Counted from the stretch's first letter, positions 28,284 through 37,990 are shown. The stretch: DNA of 54,062 nt from an uncultured Prevotella sp. (GCA_900315035.1 OMXO01000008.1:1-54062), one strand, 5' to 3'. Notes: generated by a model from the letters alone, not told the origin. Translations and numbers: made by a program.

Positions 28284-30899
28284 ATGAGTGATCAACATTC
28301 TAATAAAAGACATTACCTAACTTTATTATCAACCGTATTATTCATGTTCTGTGCCGGCCTGACATCGTCGGCACAGACTTTTAGTTACCAGAACCCCAAT
28401 CTGAGTGCCAGAGAGCGCGCCGTAGATCTGTGCAGTCGGCTCACATTGGAAGAGAAGGCTATGCTGATGCTTGACGAAAGTCCTGCCATTCCTCGGCTTG
28501 GTATCAAAAAGTTCTTTTGGTGGAGCGAAGCACTACATGGCGCAGCCAACATGGGTAACGTTACAAATTTCCCTGAGCCTGTGGGTATGGCTTCCTCGTT
28601 CAACCCCGATTTATTATATAAGGTCTTCGATGTAGCCTCAACTGAGTTCCGAGCCCAGTATAATCACCGTATGTACGATCTCAAAGGCGAAGACATGAAA
28701 ATGCGCAGTTTGTCGGTATGGACACCTAACGTGAATATCTTCCGCGACCCCCGTTGGGGACGCGGTCAGGAGACTTATGGTGAGGACCCCTATCTGACGA
28801 GTGTAATGGGCGTGCAGGTGGTTCGCGGGTTACAAGGCCCCGAAGATGCTAAATACCGTAAACTTTGGGCCTGTGCCAAGCACTATGCCGTCCACAGCGG
28901 ACCAGAATATACTCGTCATTCAGCCAATCTGACTAATGTGCCCGTACGCGATTTCTGGGAGACTTATATGCCCGCTTTCAAAACACTTGTTCAGGATGCC
29001 AAGGTACGTGAGGTAATGTGTGCCTACCAGCGTCTCGACGACGACCCATGTTGTGGTTCCAACCGCTTGCTCCAGCAGATTCTGCGCAACGAATGGGGAT
29101 TTAAATATCTTGTCGTCAGCGATTGTGGTGCCATCAGTGACTTTTACGATTCCCACAAGTCATCGTCCAGTCCAGTTCATGCTTCTGCTAAGGCCACATT
29201 GGCTGGAACTGATGTAGAATGCGGTTATGGTTATGCCTACAAGAGCATCCCAGAAGCAGTGCATCGCGGTCTGATCTCAGAGGCAGAAGTTGACAAGCAT
29301 GTCATCCGTCTCCTCGAAGGAAGGTTCGATCTTGGTGAGATGGACGATCCATCGCTTGTGGAATGGTCAAAGATTCCCTATTCCGCCATGTCAACTAAGG
29401 CGTCAGCACAGATTGCTCTCGACATGGCCAGACAGACGATCGTCTTACTCCAGAATAAAGATGGAATCCTGCCTTTCAAGAAAAATGCAGAGAAAATTGC
29501 CGTCATCGGGCCCAACGCCAACAACGAGCCGATGATGTGGGGAAATTACAATGGAACACCCAATCATACCGTGACCATCCTCAACGGTATTAAGGCCAAG
29601 CAAAAGAAACTGATTTATATTCCAGGCTGCGACCTGACTTACGACAAGGTGATGGAGAGTCACCTCGCTACCGACTGTCAGTCACCCGATGGCAAGAAAG
29701 GCCTGAGAGGCACATTCTGGACAAACACCAAGATGGAAGGAAAGGCCTTTACAACCGAATACTATACGAAACCCGTCAATGTAACCACCTCGGGCATGCA
29801 TGTCTTCGCAGCCAACCTACCTATCGAAGATTTCTCAGCCAGATACGAGACCACCTTTACCCCAAAGGAGGGAGGTGAATATGTCATCAACGTGGAGAGT
29901 ACCGGTCATTTCGAACTCTACGTCAATGGTGAGAAGAAATTCACCCACCATATCTGGCGCGCCACCCCCACTCGTACTGTCCTTCAGGCCGAAAAGGGCC
30001 AACAGTTCCACATCGAAGTTCGCTTCCAGACCGTGAAGACCTGGGGTGCCTCCATGAAGATAGATATAGCCAAGGAACTCCCTATCAACTATCAGGAAAC
30101 CATCGCTCAACTGAAAGGCATCGACAAGGTGATTTTCTGCGGTGGTATAGCCCCTAGCCTTGAAGGCGAGGAGATGCCAGTGAACATTGAAGGTTTCAAG
30201 GGCGGCGACCGCACCAGTATCGAACTGCCGAAGGTGCAACGCAACTTCTTAAAGGCGCTAAAGGCTGCCGGCAAACAAATCGTGTTCGTCAATTGTTCTG
30301 GTTCTGCTATTGCCCTGCAGCCGGAAACAGAAAGTTGCGATGCCATCGTACAGGCATGGTACCCAGGACAGGAAGGCGGAACGGCAGTAGCCGATGTGCT
30401 CTTCGGCGACTACAATCCCTCTGGTAAACTTTCAGTCACCTTCTATAAGAACGATAGTCAGTTACCTGACTACGAAGACTACTCCATGAAAGGTAGAACC
30501 TATCGTTACTTCTCTGATCCCCTCTTCGCTTTCGGTTATGGACTGAGCTATACCAACTTTGAGATTGGCGAAGCTACCATCGAGGGCGAGAACGGCCATT
30601 TCGCGGTCAGCATCCCCGTCACTAACAAAGGGCAGCGTAATGGTACTGAAATTGTACAGCTTTACATCCGTAACACAGCCGATACAGAGGGACCGCTGAA
30701 GTCATTGCGCGGTTTCCAGCGTGTTGACGTGAAGGCCGGACAGACAGCAAGCGCTACCATCAAGCTCGACCAGAAGAGTTTCGAATTCTGGGATGCCGAG
30801 ACAAACACGATGCGTACGAAACCCGGCCATTATGAAATCTTCTATGGCAACAGCTCACAAGACAAAGATCTGAAAAAAATCTCAGTTACATTACCATAA
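28284..30899 (+). CDS. GH3 beta-xylosidase (or beta-glucosidase) with PA14 insert
   Basis: This 871-residue enzyme has a signal peptide ending near LTSSAQ (about residue 31). The GH3 N-terminal barrel (about 35-330) includes EETYGEDPYLTSVMGVQVV-like elements (GQETYGEDPY), AKHYAVHSGPE and the nucleophile Asp280 in VVSDCGAISDFY. The C-terminal alpha/beta sandwich is interrupted by a PA14 domain (about 474-600; FWTNTKMEGKAF, HFELYVNGEKKF), and an Fn3-like domain closes the protein (about 790-865). GH3-PA14 proteins of this type in xylan loci are usually beta-xylosidases; beta-glucosidase activity cannot be excluded from sequence. It is a single-gene unit between terminators at 28208 and 30937. 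Confidence 0.9.
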   Translation: MSDQHSNKRHYLTLLSTVLFMFCAGLTSSAQTFSYQNPNLSARERAVDLCSRLTLEEKAMLMLDESPAIPRLGIKKFFWWSEALHGAANMGNVTNFPEPVGMASSFNPDLLYKVFDVASTEFRAQYNHRMYDLKGEDMKMRSLSVWTPNVNIFRDPRWGRGQETYGEDPYLTSVMGVQVVRGLQGPEDAKYRKLWACAKHYAVHSGPEYTRHSANLTNVPVRDFWETYMPAFKTLVQDAKVREVMCAYQRLDDDPCCGSNRLLQQILRNEWGFKYLVVSDCGAISDFYDSHKSSSSPVHASAKATLAGTDVECGYGYAYKSIPEAVHRGLISEAEVDKHVIRLLEGRFDLGEMDDPSLVEWSKIPYSAMSTKASAQIALDMARQTIVLLQNKDGILPFKKNAEKIAVIGPNANNEPMMWGNYNGTPNHTVTILNGIKAKQKKLIYIPGCDLTYDKVMESHLATDCQSPDGKKGLRGTFWTNTKMEGKAFTTEYYTKPVNVTTSGMHVFAANLPIEDFSARYETTFTPKEGGEYVINVESTGHFELYVNGEKKFTHHIWRATPTRTVLQAEKGQQFHIEVRFQTVKTWGASMKIDIAKELPINYQETIAQLKGIDKVIFCGGIAPSLEGEEMPVNIEGFKGGDRTSIELPKVQRNFLKALKAAGKQIVFVNCSGSAIALQPETESCDAIVQAWYPGQEGGTAVADVLFGDYNPSGKLSVTFYKNDSQLPDYEDYSMKGRTYRYFSDPLFAFGYGLSYTNFEIGEATIEGENGHFAVSIPVTNKGQRNGTEIVQLYIRNTADTEGPLKSLRGFQRVDVKAGQTASATIKLDQKSFEFWDAETNTMRTKPGHYEIFYGNSSQDKDLKKISVTLP

Positions 30900-30936
30900 T
30901 GGTCTTATAGTTGAGATGAAAGCAAAGATTTTCAAG

Positions 30937-30966
30937 AAAAAGCTTGGAAAAATCCAAGCTTTTTCC
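30937..30966 (+). terminator. Intrinsic terminator after GH3
   Basis: AAAAAGCTTGGA (30937-30948) pairs perfectly with TCCAAGCTTTTT (30953-30964) around a 4-nt loop. The next -7 box starts at 30967, so terminator and promoter abut. Confidence 0.8.
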
Positions 30967-30974
30967 TATCTTTG
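30967..30974 (+). promoter_or_regulatory. Promoter -7 box (TATCTTTG) of the sensor pair, near-leaderless
   Basis: TATCTTTG followed by GCACCGACT and ATG at 30983. The start codon is only 8 bases beyond the -7 box, so the mRNA should have almost no leader. Confidence 0.6.
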
Positions 30975-30982
30975 CACCGACT

Positions 30983-32425
30983 ATGCCGAGATTAATCAGC
31001 TATTTTCAAAAATCGCTATCTGCTAGACTTAGTTTCTGGGTCATTGCAATCGTAGCAGCCTTGTTTGTGGCCGCTTTGGTTATCATGTCCCATTACGCGC
31101 GTCAGGCCGTCAAAGAAGAAGCTATTGCCCGTTCGGAACAAGCCCTCCAGACGGCAGCACTGAACATCGACAATATTCTACACAAGACCGAGGTGGCAGC
31201 CATCAATATGCGGGAGTATGTAGAGAATCGTCTCGCCAACCCCGACGACATCCTATTGATCAGCAAACAGTTGGTAGAGACCAATCCTGACATCGTCGGT
31301 TGTGCCATCTGTTTCGAGCCCGACTTCTACCCTCAGAAGGGTCGTCTCTTTATGGCCTATCATTTTCGTCGTGGCAACAAGATTCTATGTTCCGACCATT
31401 TCGGTAGCACCTCTTATCTCCAACAAGAGTGGTATTCACGCCCTAAGACAACCGACAGTCCATGTTGGGCAGAACCGATACCGAAAGATACAACCTATGG
31501 TTGCCCAATCATCACTTATAGTACCCCCATCCACCAGAAAGGCAAGCTCGTCGGCATTCTGGCTGTCGATATTACCCTCAACGACCTCTCACGTATCGCC
31601 CAGGAGGTCCGGCCTTATCCCAACACCTTCTGTGCGCTGTTAGGTAAAAGCGGTAATTTCATCATCCATCCCGATACAGCCATGCTCAATCCTGGTGCTA
31701 TGTTCAGACAATTAAGGATTCTCGATGCCAAGTCGGCCGAGTTGGCTAAGGCCATGCTCGACGGCGACAGCGGTTATATGGAAGTCAACATCTATGGAAT
31801 CGACTGCTATGCCTTCTACAAACCGTTTAAGAATACGAACTGGAGTATCGACATCATCACCTGGAAATCAGAACTCTTCGCACCCTATAACCGATTAATG
31901 ACCATCACGAGTATTTTGGTTCTCGGAGGGCTCATCTTACTGCTGGTGTTCTGTCGGACATTCATCCACCGCCAACTGAACCCGTTAGAGCAACTTGACA
32001 GATCTGTGCAGCAGTTGGCTGCTGGTGATTTCAGCCACCCGGTCGTTGTCAGCAAGCGACGCGATGAGATAGGCAGCCTGCAAAAGAGTTTTCATGCCAT
32101 GCAGCAGGCTATCATTTCGAAAATTGACGAGATTCAGCAACACTCTCAAAAGCTCAACAAACAGAAAGAGACACTGTTTGCAGCCTATGACCGTACTCAT
32201 GAGGCAGAACGCATCAAGACTGTATTTCTTCACAATGTTACCAGCCAACTGGTAGAGCCTGTGAATGGGATCAGTGACATCGTCAATAACATCAAGACGA
32301 ATCATGACACTCTGAAACAGAAAGATATCTCTCAGATGGCGAAACAGATGCAAACCTACACCAACACCATCATCAATCTCTTGCATGAGATGATCAAGGT
32401 GTCTGAAAATGACAGCAAACTATGA
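30983..32425 (+). CDS. dCache-HAMP sensor protein lacking kinase catalytic parts
   Basis: The 480-residue product starts at ATG 30983; the longer frame from 30944 begins inside the terminator. It has a transmembrane helix (about 15-36), a periplasmic dCache-like domain (about 40-300; VGCAICFEPDFYPQ, GKLVGILAVDITLNDLS), a second helix (about 303-327), a HAMP segment (NPLEQLDRSVQQLAAGDFSH) and a coiled coil. It then has a HisKA-like dimerisation helix, FLHNVTSQLVEPVNGI. In kinases this reads FL.N.SHE.RTPLN.I, so the phospho-accepting His is replaced by Ser421, and no ATPase domain follows. It overlaps the next sensor kinase by four bases and resembles it in layout. It may form a heterodimer with that kinase or modulate it; this is inference. 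Confidence 0.8.
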   Translation: MPRLISYFQKSLSARLSFWVIAIVAALFVAALVIMSHYARQAVKEEAIARSEQALQTAALNIDNILHKTEVAAINMREYVENRLANPDDILLISKQLVETNPDIVGCAICFEPDFYPQKGRLFMAYHFRRGNKILCSDHFGSTSYLQQEWYSRPKTTDSPCWAEPIPKDTTYGCPIITYSTPIHQKGKLVGILAVDITLNDLSRIAQEVRPYPNTFCALLGKSGNFIIHPDTAMLNPGAMFRQLRILDAKSAELAKAMLDGDSGYMEVNIYGIDCYAFYKPFKNTNWSIDIITWKSELFAPYNRLMTITSILVLGGLILLLVFCRTFIHRQLNPLEQLDRSVQQLAAGDFSHPVVVSKRRDEIGSLQKSFHAMQQAIISKIDEIQQHSQKLNKQKETLFAAYDRTHEAERIKTVFLHNVTSQLVEPVNGISDIVNNIKTNHDTLKQKDISQMAKQMQTYTNTIINLLHEMIKVSENDSKL

Positions 32426-34323
32426 AGCGATTACTCATCTCCACCCGTTACTCGCTGTCTGCGAAACTCAGTCTCGGCATTCTGTTCGTTGTCGCGACCA
32501 TTTTCTTCTTGGCTTTAGGTTACCTCTTCGTGCGCTCCCGCCAGATTGTTCGTCAAGAAGCCATGTTGCGCGCCGAGCGCATCCTCGATAATATCAACCT
32601 CCGTGTGAACTATTACCTTCAGGAGGTAGAGTCGGCCACCCAAAACACTAAATGGCGGATTGAGAACCACATGCAGCCTGACTCGTTGCTGGCCTATTCC
32701 CGTACCATTGTTGCGCTCAACCCCAATATCAACGGTTGCTCCATCACCACTGAGCCAGATTTCTTCCCGCAATACGGCCGATATTTCTCCGCTTACTCCG
32801 TCCGTCTGGACAATAGAATTGAGACTATCCGCGAAGGCGAATATGAATATTACGACAAATTATGGTACAAGACGGCACGAGACAAAGGGATACCTGTATG
32901 GGTCGATCCTTTCGACGACTACAATGCCGGCACTCTCTCTTCGCCAGACATGATTGCGTCATATTGTGTCCCACTATTCGTCAATGGCACCATCTCCGGG
33001 GTCATCGCCACAGATCTGTCACTGAAACGGCTCTCGCAGATTATATCTAAAGAGAAGCCCTATCAGCATTCATACACGATGATGCTCGACAGCGACGGCC
33101 GCTATTTGGTACATCCCGACTCTACCAAGCTGTTATCCCAGACTATCTTCTCCGGTACTGATGCCGCCGAACGGCCCGAAATCATCGCTCTCGGACACGA
33201 AATGCTCGATGGTAAGACTGGTTCGATGAAGATGGATCTTCACGGAACACCTTGTTATATCTTCTACCAGCCTATAGCCAACACCGGCTGGAGTATTGCC
33301 CTTATCTGTACAGAAGGCGATATCTTTTCCGAATATCACGGACTCATCTATATCGTGTTGCCACTGCTGATCGTTGGTCTGCTGCTTTTGCTGTTTGTCA
33401 GTTTCAAGATTGTCAATCATTTCATTGCCCCTATTGGCACTCTGGTTCGTCAGTGCAACCATCTTGCCGAAGGTCACGATAGAGAACCCCTTCCAACAAG
33501 TATAAGGCCTGATGTCGTCGGTCGTCTGCAGAACAGTTTCTTAACGATGCAACAGTCACTCAAGGAGCAGATCAGCCATCTCCAAACGGTCAACGACGAG
33601 ACGGAACGACGTAACCACGACCTATTCCAAGCCAACGAACTGGTGAAAGAGTCAGACCGTAAGAAGACTGCCTTCTTGCAGGATATGGCCCACCAGATTC
33701 GCACACCACTCAACATTGTCTTCGGCTTCACACAGGTGCTCCAGAACGACTACGATGCTCTTCCGTCGAAAGAGGTCGAAAGCATCACGAGCACGATGCA
33801 GCAAAATGCCTCAGCCATCAAGCGGATGACGGATATGCTAATCATCGCATCCAACAGCGATACCCAGACTCCAGTCTCCCTCGATGACGAAGTGTCGTGT
33901 GCAGCCATCGCTCAGGAAGCTGTGGATATTACCAACAATGCCCAACCAGACACAACTAAGCCCGAACTCCAGCTGTTTGTACCCGACACACTGAAGATCC
34001 ATACCAATCAGGCATATCTGTTGGCCATCCTCACAGAGTTGCTCAACAATGCTAAGCAGTTTGCGGGCGACCAAACGATTACCTTTAAACTTGAATCTAC
34101 CGACGCACGGGTGCTCTTTACAGTCGAAGATACAGGTCCCGGTATCGATAAGATGGAAAAAGAGCGTGTCTTCCGACAGTTCGTCAAGCTCAACCCATTC
34201 ACTGAAGGACTCGGTCTGGGTCTTGCCATTTCCCTGCAGTACGCTCATCTTCTCGGTGGCGAACTGAGTCTCGACAGCACTTATCAGAAAGGAGCCCGAT
34301 TCGTCCTTGAACTCCCGAAATAA
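32422..34323 (+). CDS. Sensor histidine kinase, dCache-HAMP-HisKA-HATPase
   Basis: This 633-residue kinase is complete: membrane helix (about 14-35), periplasmic dCache-like domain (about 40-300; INGCSITTEPDFFPQYGRYF, VNGTISGVIATDLSLKRLS), second helix (about 306-330), HAMP, coiled coil, HisKA with the phospho-acceptor His424 in MAHQIRTPLN, and HATPase_c with an N-box (ELLNNAKQF, about 538), G1 (DTGPGID, about 571) and G2 (GLGLGLAIS, about 597). No receiver or DNA-binding domain is fused and no response regulator gene lies nearby, so the target is elsewhere in the genome. Its start overlaps the kinase-less sensor by 4 bp, implying coupled translation. The position inside the xylan locus suggests a xylan-derived signal, but dCache domains bind many ligands. 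Confidence 0.88.
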   Translation: MKRLLISTRYSLSAKLSLGILFVVATIFFLALGYLFVRSRQIVRQEAMLRAERILDNINLRVNYYLQEVESATQNTKWRIENHMQPDSLLAYSRTIVALNPNINGCSITTEPDFFPQYGRYFSAYSVRLDNRIETIREGEYEYYDKLWYKTARDKGIPVWVDPFDDYNAGTLSSPDMIASYCVPLFVNGTISGVIATDLSLKRLSQIISKEKPYQHSYTMMLDSDGRYLVHPDSTKLLSQTIFSGTDAAERPEIIALGHEMLDGKTGSMKMDLHGTPCYIFYQPIANTGWSIALICTEGDIFSEYHGLIYIVLPLLIVGLLLLLFVSFKIVNHFIAPIGTLVRQCNHLAEGHDREPLPTSIRPDVVGRLQNSFLTMQQSLKEQISHLQTVNDETERRNHDLFQANELVKESDRKKTAFLQDMAHQIRTPLNIVFGFTQVLQNDYDALPSKEVESITSTMQQNASAIKRMTDMLIIASNSDTQTPVSLDDEVSCAAIAQEAVDITNNAQPDTTKPELQLFVPDTLKIHTNQAYLLAILTELLNNAKQFAGDQTITFKLESTDARVLFTVEDTGPGIDKMEKERVFRQFVKLNPFTEGLGLGLAISLQYAHLLGGELSLDSTYQKGARFVLELPK

Positions 34324-34326
34324 ATA

Positions 34327-34355
34327 AAGTCCCGCCGATTTGGCGGGACTTCTTC
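34327..34355. terminator. Terminator between convergent units
   Basis: AAGTCCCGCC (34327-34336) pairs perfectly with GGCGGGACTT (34342-34351) around GATTT, followed by CTTC on the plus strand and preceded by a partly A-rich stretch. It can serve the sensor operon and perhaps the convergent GH43 operon, whose last gene ends at 34375. Confidence 0.7.
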
Positions 34356-34374
34356 GTTATTCTAACATGCTATC

Positions 34375-35835
34375 TTAATGCTGGCGGAAATTCCATTTTG
34401 AATTGTCGCTATTGAAGTCGTACTCAGCAAGTGTAGGAGTGCTGTCGCCTGCAGAGTAGAGACAATACTTGGTGTTAACACCATCGAGACCAGGGATGGC
34501 CTTCGGCATAATACGGTAAGTACCATCAGTAAGCTGTTCAATGCGCCAGAGCTGCTCATCACTGCCAGTATAGGCAGGAACAGTAGTTACCTCCTTGTCG
34601 GCTGTGGCAGCCAAGGCACGCTCTGTACCCTCGACAGTTATCTTGAAATACGGATTGCTGAGATAGCCGCCAGCCTCATTGACAGGCGTGATGGTCCAAC
34701 GCTGATGGGGGCGGTACATATAATCACCGATACGGGCGGGGATATCACCCTCGGGCCAGCCGGCCTTCACCTCATCCAGTGTCTGACTGGCGATGGGCTT
34801 GGCAGGCTCCTGCATCTGGTTACGGTTAAACCAGCCCTGACGCTGCTGTTGCATGCGGACAAAGTCAACAGTGAGTTCGAGAGCATAGCCACGACGCTCA
34901 CTCAGAATGGCCAGATTGCCACCTTTGAAGTTGTCGCCAGCCACAGGCCAGCCGTTTTTCCAGACCAGCGGACGGACAGCGAGCGTAGAGCGGCCACTCA
35001 GTTCGAAGTCTGCCTCCCAGTGGAACGACATCACTTCAACGCCCTCATCGATAATGTAGCGACCGAAGTGTCCGGCACCACAGGCACGCTCTTCTGCAGC
35101 AATCACCATCTTACCACCACCGTGGAACATATCACGACCTACATTATCGAGGTAAGGACCTTCAACACTCTTAGAACGGCCAACAACGATATTATAGGTA
35201 GAGTTCACACCGTCGCAACAGGTGCCGTGAGTACCGAGCAGATAGTACCAGCCATCTCGATACATCAGGTCGGAGGCTTCGCAGTCGATGGCGATATCCT
35301 TCTCCTTGTTGCCTGCCTTGCGGAAGCCCGTCTTGGGATCGAGTTCTATCAGACGAATTGTACCGAAATAGGTACCATAGCTTACCCACAGACGACCGGT
35401 GGTAGGATCGAGCAGCAATCCTGGGTCGATTGCATCCTGATCCTCCATGCCGTCGGAGTAGCACACCTCGACAGCCTCAGACCACTTGAAGTCGGGCGAC
35501 TTCGGGTCGAGCGTCTTGTTCCACATCGTGAGGATACGACCAGCATGACCACCACCGAGTCCACCACCAGTGGCACCATAGATACAGAGATAACGGTCAC
35601 CGATCTTCAGCACATCGGGAGCCGCACCACCACCTGGGCGATCGGCACCGCTGTTCCAGGTCCAACCGTCTTCAGAGATCAGTCCTCCGCCACCGGTGCC
35701 GAAAGTATAGTATTTGCCGTCGCACTCCGCGAGAGTCGATGGGTCGTGGATATAGGGGGCACCTATCTGCGCCATGACAGGTGTCATAGTCATGTAAAAA
35801 TTAAACAATGATATAATGAGAAATATGCGTTTCAT
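34375..35835 (-). CDS. GH43 arabinanase/arabinofuranosidase-like enzyme with C-terminal lectin-like domain
   Basis: The 486-residue protein has a signal peptide ending near TPVMAQ. The GH43 propeller (about 25-340) shows PYIHDPSTLAECDGKYY (general base Asp), DQDAIDPGLLLD (second Asp) and IDCEASDLMYRDGWYYLL (acid Glu), a pattern seen in arabinanase-like subfamilies. The C-terminal part (about 345-486) has repeated Q-x-W-type segments (RPHQRWTITP, SDEQLWRIEQL, NSKWNFRQH), suggesting a ricin-type beta-trefoil for carbohydrate binding. It lies 33 bp after the other minus-strand GH43, in the same operon. Arabinan or arabinosyl side chains on xylan are plausible substrates; the specificity is not readable. 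Confidence 0.85.
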   Translation of the reverse strand: MKRIFLIISLFNFYMTMTPVMAQIGAPYIHDPSTLAECDGKYYTFGTGGGGLISEDGWTWNSGADRPGGGAAPDVLKIGDRYLCIYGATGGGLGGGHAGRILTMWNKTLDPKSPDFKWSEAVEVCYSDGMEDQDAIDPGLLLDPTTGRLWVSYGTYFGTIRLIELDPKTGFRKAGNKEKDIAIDCEASDLMYRDGWYYLLGTHGTCCDGVNSTYNIVVGRSKSVEGPYLDNVGRDMFHGGGKMVIAAEERACGAGHFGRYIIDEGVEVMSFHWEADFELSGRSTLAVRPLVWKNGWPVAGDNFKGGNLAILSERRGYALELTVDFVRMQQQRQGWFNRNQMQEPAKPIASQTLDEVKAGWPEGDIPARIGDYMYRPHQRWTITPVNEAGGYLSNPYFKITVEGTERALAATADKEVTTVPAYTGSDEQLWRIEQLTDGTYRIMPKAIPGLDGVNTKYCLYSAGDSTPTLAEYDFNSDNSKWNFRQH

Positions 35836-35868
35836 ATAGCGACGAATTTTAATTGTTACATTTTTAAA

Positions 35869-37962
35869 TTATTGAATTTTTACATTATAATTAGTGACAG
35901 GCTTACCCTTCTCGTCGAGGAAGCGGACACAGAAGTCACTCATACCGGGACCGTTGATAATAGCACCGCGCAGGATGTTACGTCCCTTCTTCAGCGTGAG
36001 ACGAGGCGACATAGCGTCATCTTTAACCATACGGCGGTCGCCACTGAGCAACAGGGCCTCCTGACCGTTGAGCCACCACATAGATGCAGAGTTGGAACCG
36101 ACGGCAAGACGCACGTTCTCGATATCCTGGTCACAGTCGATGATCGTGACAGTCCAGAAGAGGACACCATAGACCTGCTGCCCCCATTTCTCTGCGAAAC
36201 GGAAGAGTTTCACATTGAAGTTCTCACTGTCGAGGGCATGCCAGGTGAGCGTCTGCTTGACGGTCGTGACCTTGGGCTCTGTGGGCTCCTGTCCGAATCC
36301 ACGTCCGAAGCCTGGGGCCACTTCCACCTTCTGATAGACGGCTTTCACCTTCTGACCATCCTTCGGTACCATGGTCTGCTGACCTTTGAAATACTCGATG
36401 GCAAAGTTCTCACGCAGATAACTATCTGTGAAGACGGTGTTACCGCTGTTGGGCTTATCGAGGGGTTCGAGTATCAGCCAACGGCGGATAAAGCCATCGT
36501 CATCAGGTTTTGCAGAGGCTGTGGTCGCTGGTGAGAAATACTTGGGACGGTTCTTGAACTGTACCCAGTCCACGCTGACACCAGCATCGCCCTCAGAGGT
36601 GATCACCAGATCGCTGATGCCCTTCGGCACGTATGCCAGAGGAGCGGTCATCGTAAGCCACTGGTTGCTGAAGTCGCGACGGAACATGGCGGGAGCACCT
36701 GCGGGTGTCTCGGGCTTGACGGTCATGTCGATCTTAGCCAGGATTTTTCCGTCGGCAGTCTTCTCGCGGACATAGAATGCTGTGTTCTCGGCAGCCTTGG
36801 CACTGATAAGGATATAAGCGTCAGTAAGACAACTGAAGTCAATGTCGTTGTATCTGATCCAACTGCCCTTGTTGGGAAGAATGGCCTCATAGCTACGGAA
36901 GGTATTGACGGTATCGATGAGCTCAGTCATCACATCACTGCTGGCTCCGCTATAACGGTCGATCTCAATCTTCTCCGTAGCCTTATTGATACCTACACCA
37001 CGCAGGGTGGGCTTTACCTCCTGAATAGTGCCGTCGGGATTGAAATAGAGTTTCTCGATGCAGACAGAACGACGCTTGTCGTCGCTGGGCGAGAACCAAT
37101 TACGGTGATAGAACAGATACCACTGGCCTTTGTAGTTCACAATGCTATGATGATTGGTCCAACAGCCATTGTCGTGCTCAGCCATTATCAGACCTTTATA
37201 CTCGTAAGGTCCCATCGGATTCTTACTCATGGCATAGCCCAGAACCTCTGTGTTCTCTCTGACGTAAGGATAGGTAAGATAATAGTTGCCGTTATACTCG
37301 AAAGCGAACGGGCCCTCGGCCTGACGGTTAGGCAGACCTTTGAGGCAGTTGACGCCATACATCTCAAATTCGCGTTCGCCCCACTTCACTTTCTCCTTGG
37401 GCGTGTCGTCGGCCAGCTCCTTCATGTTGGGCTTAAGCTTGGCACAGCGACCGGCTCCCCAGAAGATATAGGCATTGCCGTCTGAGGCCTGCAACACGCA
37501 AGGATCAATACCGTTGATGCCTTTGATAGGCTCGGGCTCTGGGGTGAACGGTCCCTCTGGGTTATCGGCTACAGCCACACCCACGCCAAAGCCGAAGCCT
37601 TTACCTTCAGCCGGAGCAGAGGGGAAATAGAAATAATATTTACCGTTTCTGTAAACACAGTCGGGCGCCCACATGGAGTATGAGTCGGGGCGCACCCAGG
37701 GTACTTTGTTCTGAGTGACGATCACACCGTGGTCGGTCCAGTCAGTGAGATTCTCAGACGAGAACACATGATAGTCTTCCATGCAGAACCAGTCTTGTCG
37801 CTGTCCGACAGGAGGCTTGATGTCGTGCGATGGATAGACATACACCTTATTATTAAATACACGAGCGGTAGGATCAGCCGAGAACTGGTCGCGGATGACG
37901 GGGTTCTGTGCCGACATGAGAAGCGGCACACCCAAGAGGAATAATGATACGGTTTTCTTCAT
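35869..37962 (-). CDS. GH43 enzyme with CBM6-like and additional C-terminal domain
   Basis: The 697-residue protein has a signal peptide (LFLLGVPLLMSAQ). The GH43 catalytic domain (about 20-330) has IRDQFSADPTARVFNNKVYV (general base Asp), GINGIDPCVL (second Asp) and LPNRQAEGPFAFEYNGNYYL (acid Glu). A CBM6-like beta-sandwich (about 345-480; GSWIRYNDIDFS, GVSVDWVQFKNRP) follows. The last part (about 490-697) is a jelly-roll-like domain with MWWLNGQEALLL and LKKGRNILRGAI, reminiscent of sugar-binding domains of GH2 enzymes. It is the first gene of the minus-strand operon with its own promoter, divergent from the CE1-GH43 gene. It probably acts on xylo- or arabinoxylan oligosaccharides. Confidence 0.87.
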   Translation of the reverse strand: MKKTVSLFLLGVPLLMSAQNPVIRDQFSADPTARVFNNKVYVYPSHDIKPPVGQRQDWFCMEDYHVFSSENLTDWTDHGVIVTQNKVPWVRPDSYSMWAPDCVYRNGKYYFYFPSAPAEGKGFGFGVGVAVADNPEGPFTPEPEPIKGINGIDPCVLQASDGNAYIFWGAGRCAKLKPNMKELADDTPKEKVKWGEREFEMYGVNCLKGLPNRQAEGPFAFEYNGNYYLTYPYVRENTEVLGYAMSKNPMGPYEYKGLIMAEHDNGCWTNHHSIVNYKGQWYLFYHRNWFSPSDDKRRSVCIEKLYFNPDGTIQEVKPTLRGVGINKATEKIEIDRYSGASSDVMTELIDTVNTFRSYEAILPNKGSWIRYNDIDFSCLTDAYILISAKAAENTAFYVREKTADGKILAKIDMTVKPETPAGAPAMFRRDFSNQWLTMTAPLAYVPKGISDLVITSEGDAGVSVDWVQFKNRPKYFSPATTASAKPDDDGFIRRWLILEPLDKPNSGNTVFTDSYLRENFAIEYFKGQQTMVPKDGQKVKAVYQKVEVAPGFGRGFGQEPTEPKVTTVKQTLTWHALDSENFNVKLFRFAEKWGQQVYGVLFWTVTIIDCDQDIENVRLAVGSNSASMWWLNGQEALLLSGDRRMVKDDAMSPRLTLKKGRNILRGAIINGPGMSDFCVRFLDEKGKPVTNYNVKIQ

Positions 37963-37982
37963 CGTTAGTTAGAATTGGTTTG

Positions 37983-37990
37983 CAAATATA
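37983..37990 (-). promoter_or_regulatory. Promoter -7 box of the minus-strand GH43 operon (TATATTTG)
   Basis: CAAATATA on the plus strand reads TATATTTG on the minus strand and is followed by GCAAACC. The leader is about 15 nt. Confidence 0.6.

Noticed and set aside
34705-35811. Long open frame (368 codons) on the plus strand opposite the GH43 gene
   Set aside because: It lies entirely antisense to a GH43 gene with clear catalytic motifs, has no recognisable protein features and no promoter; it is a shadow of codon bias.
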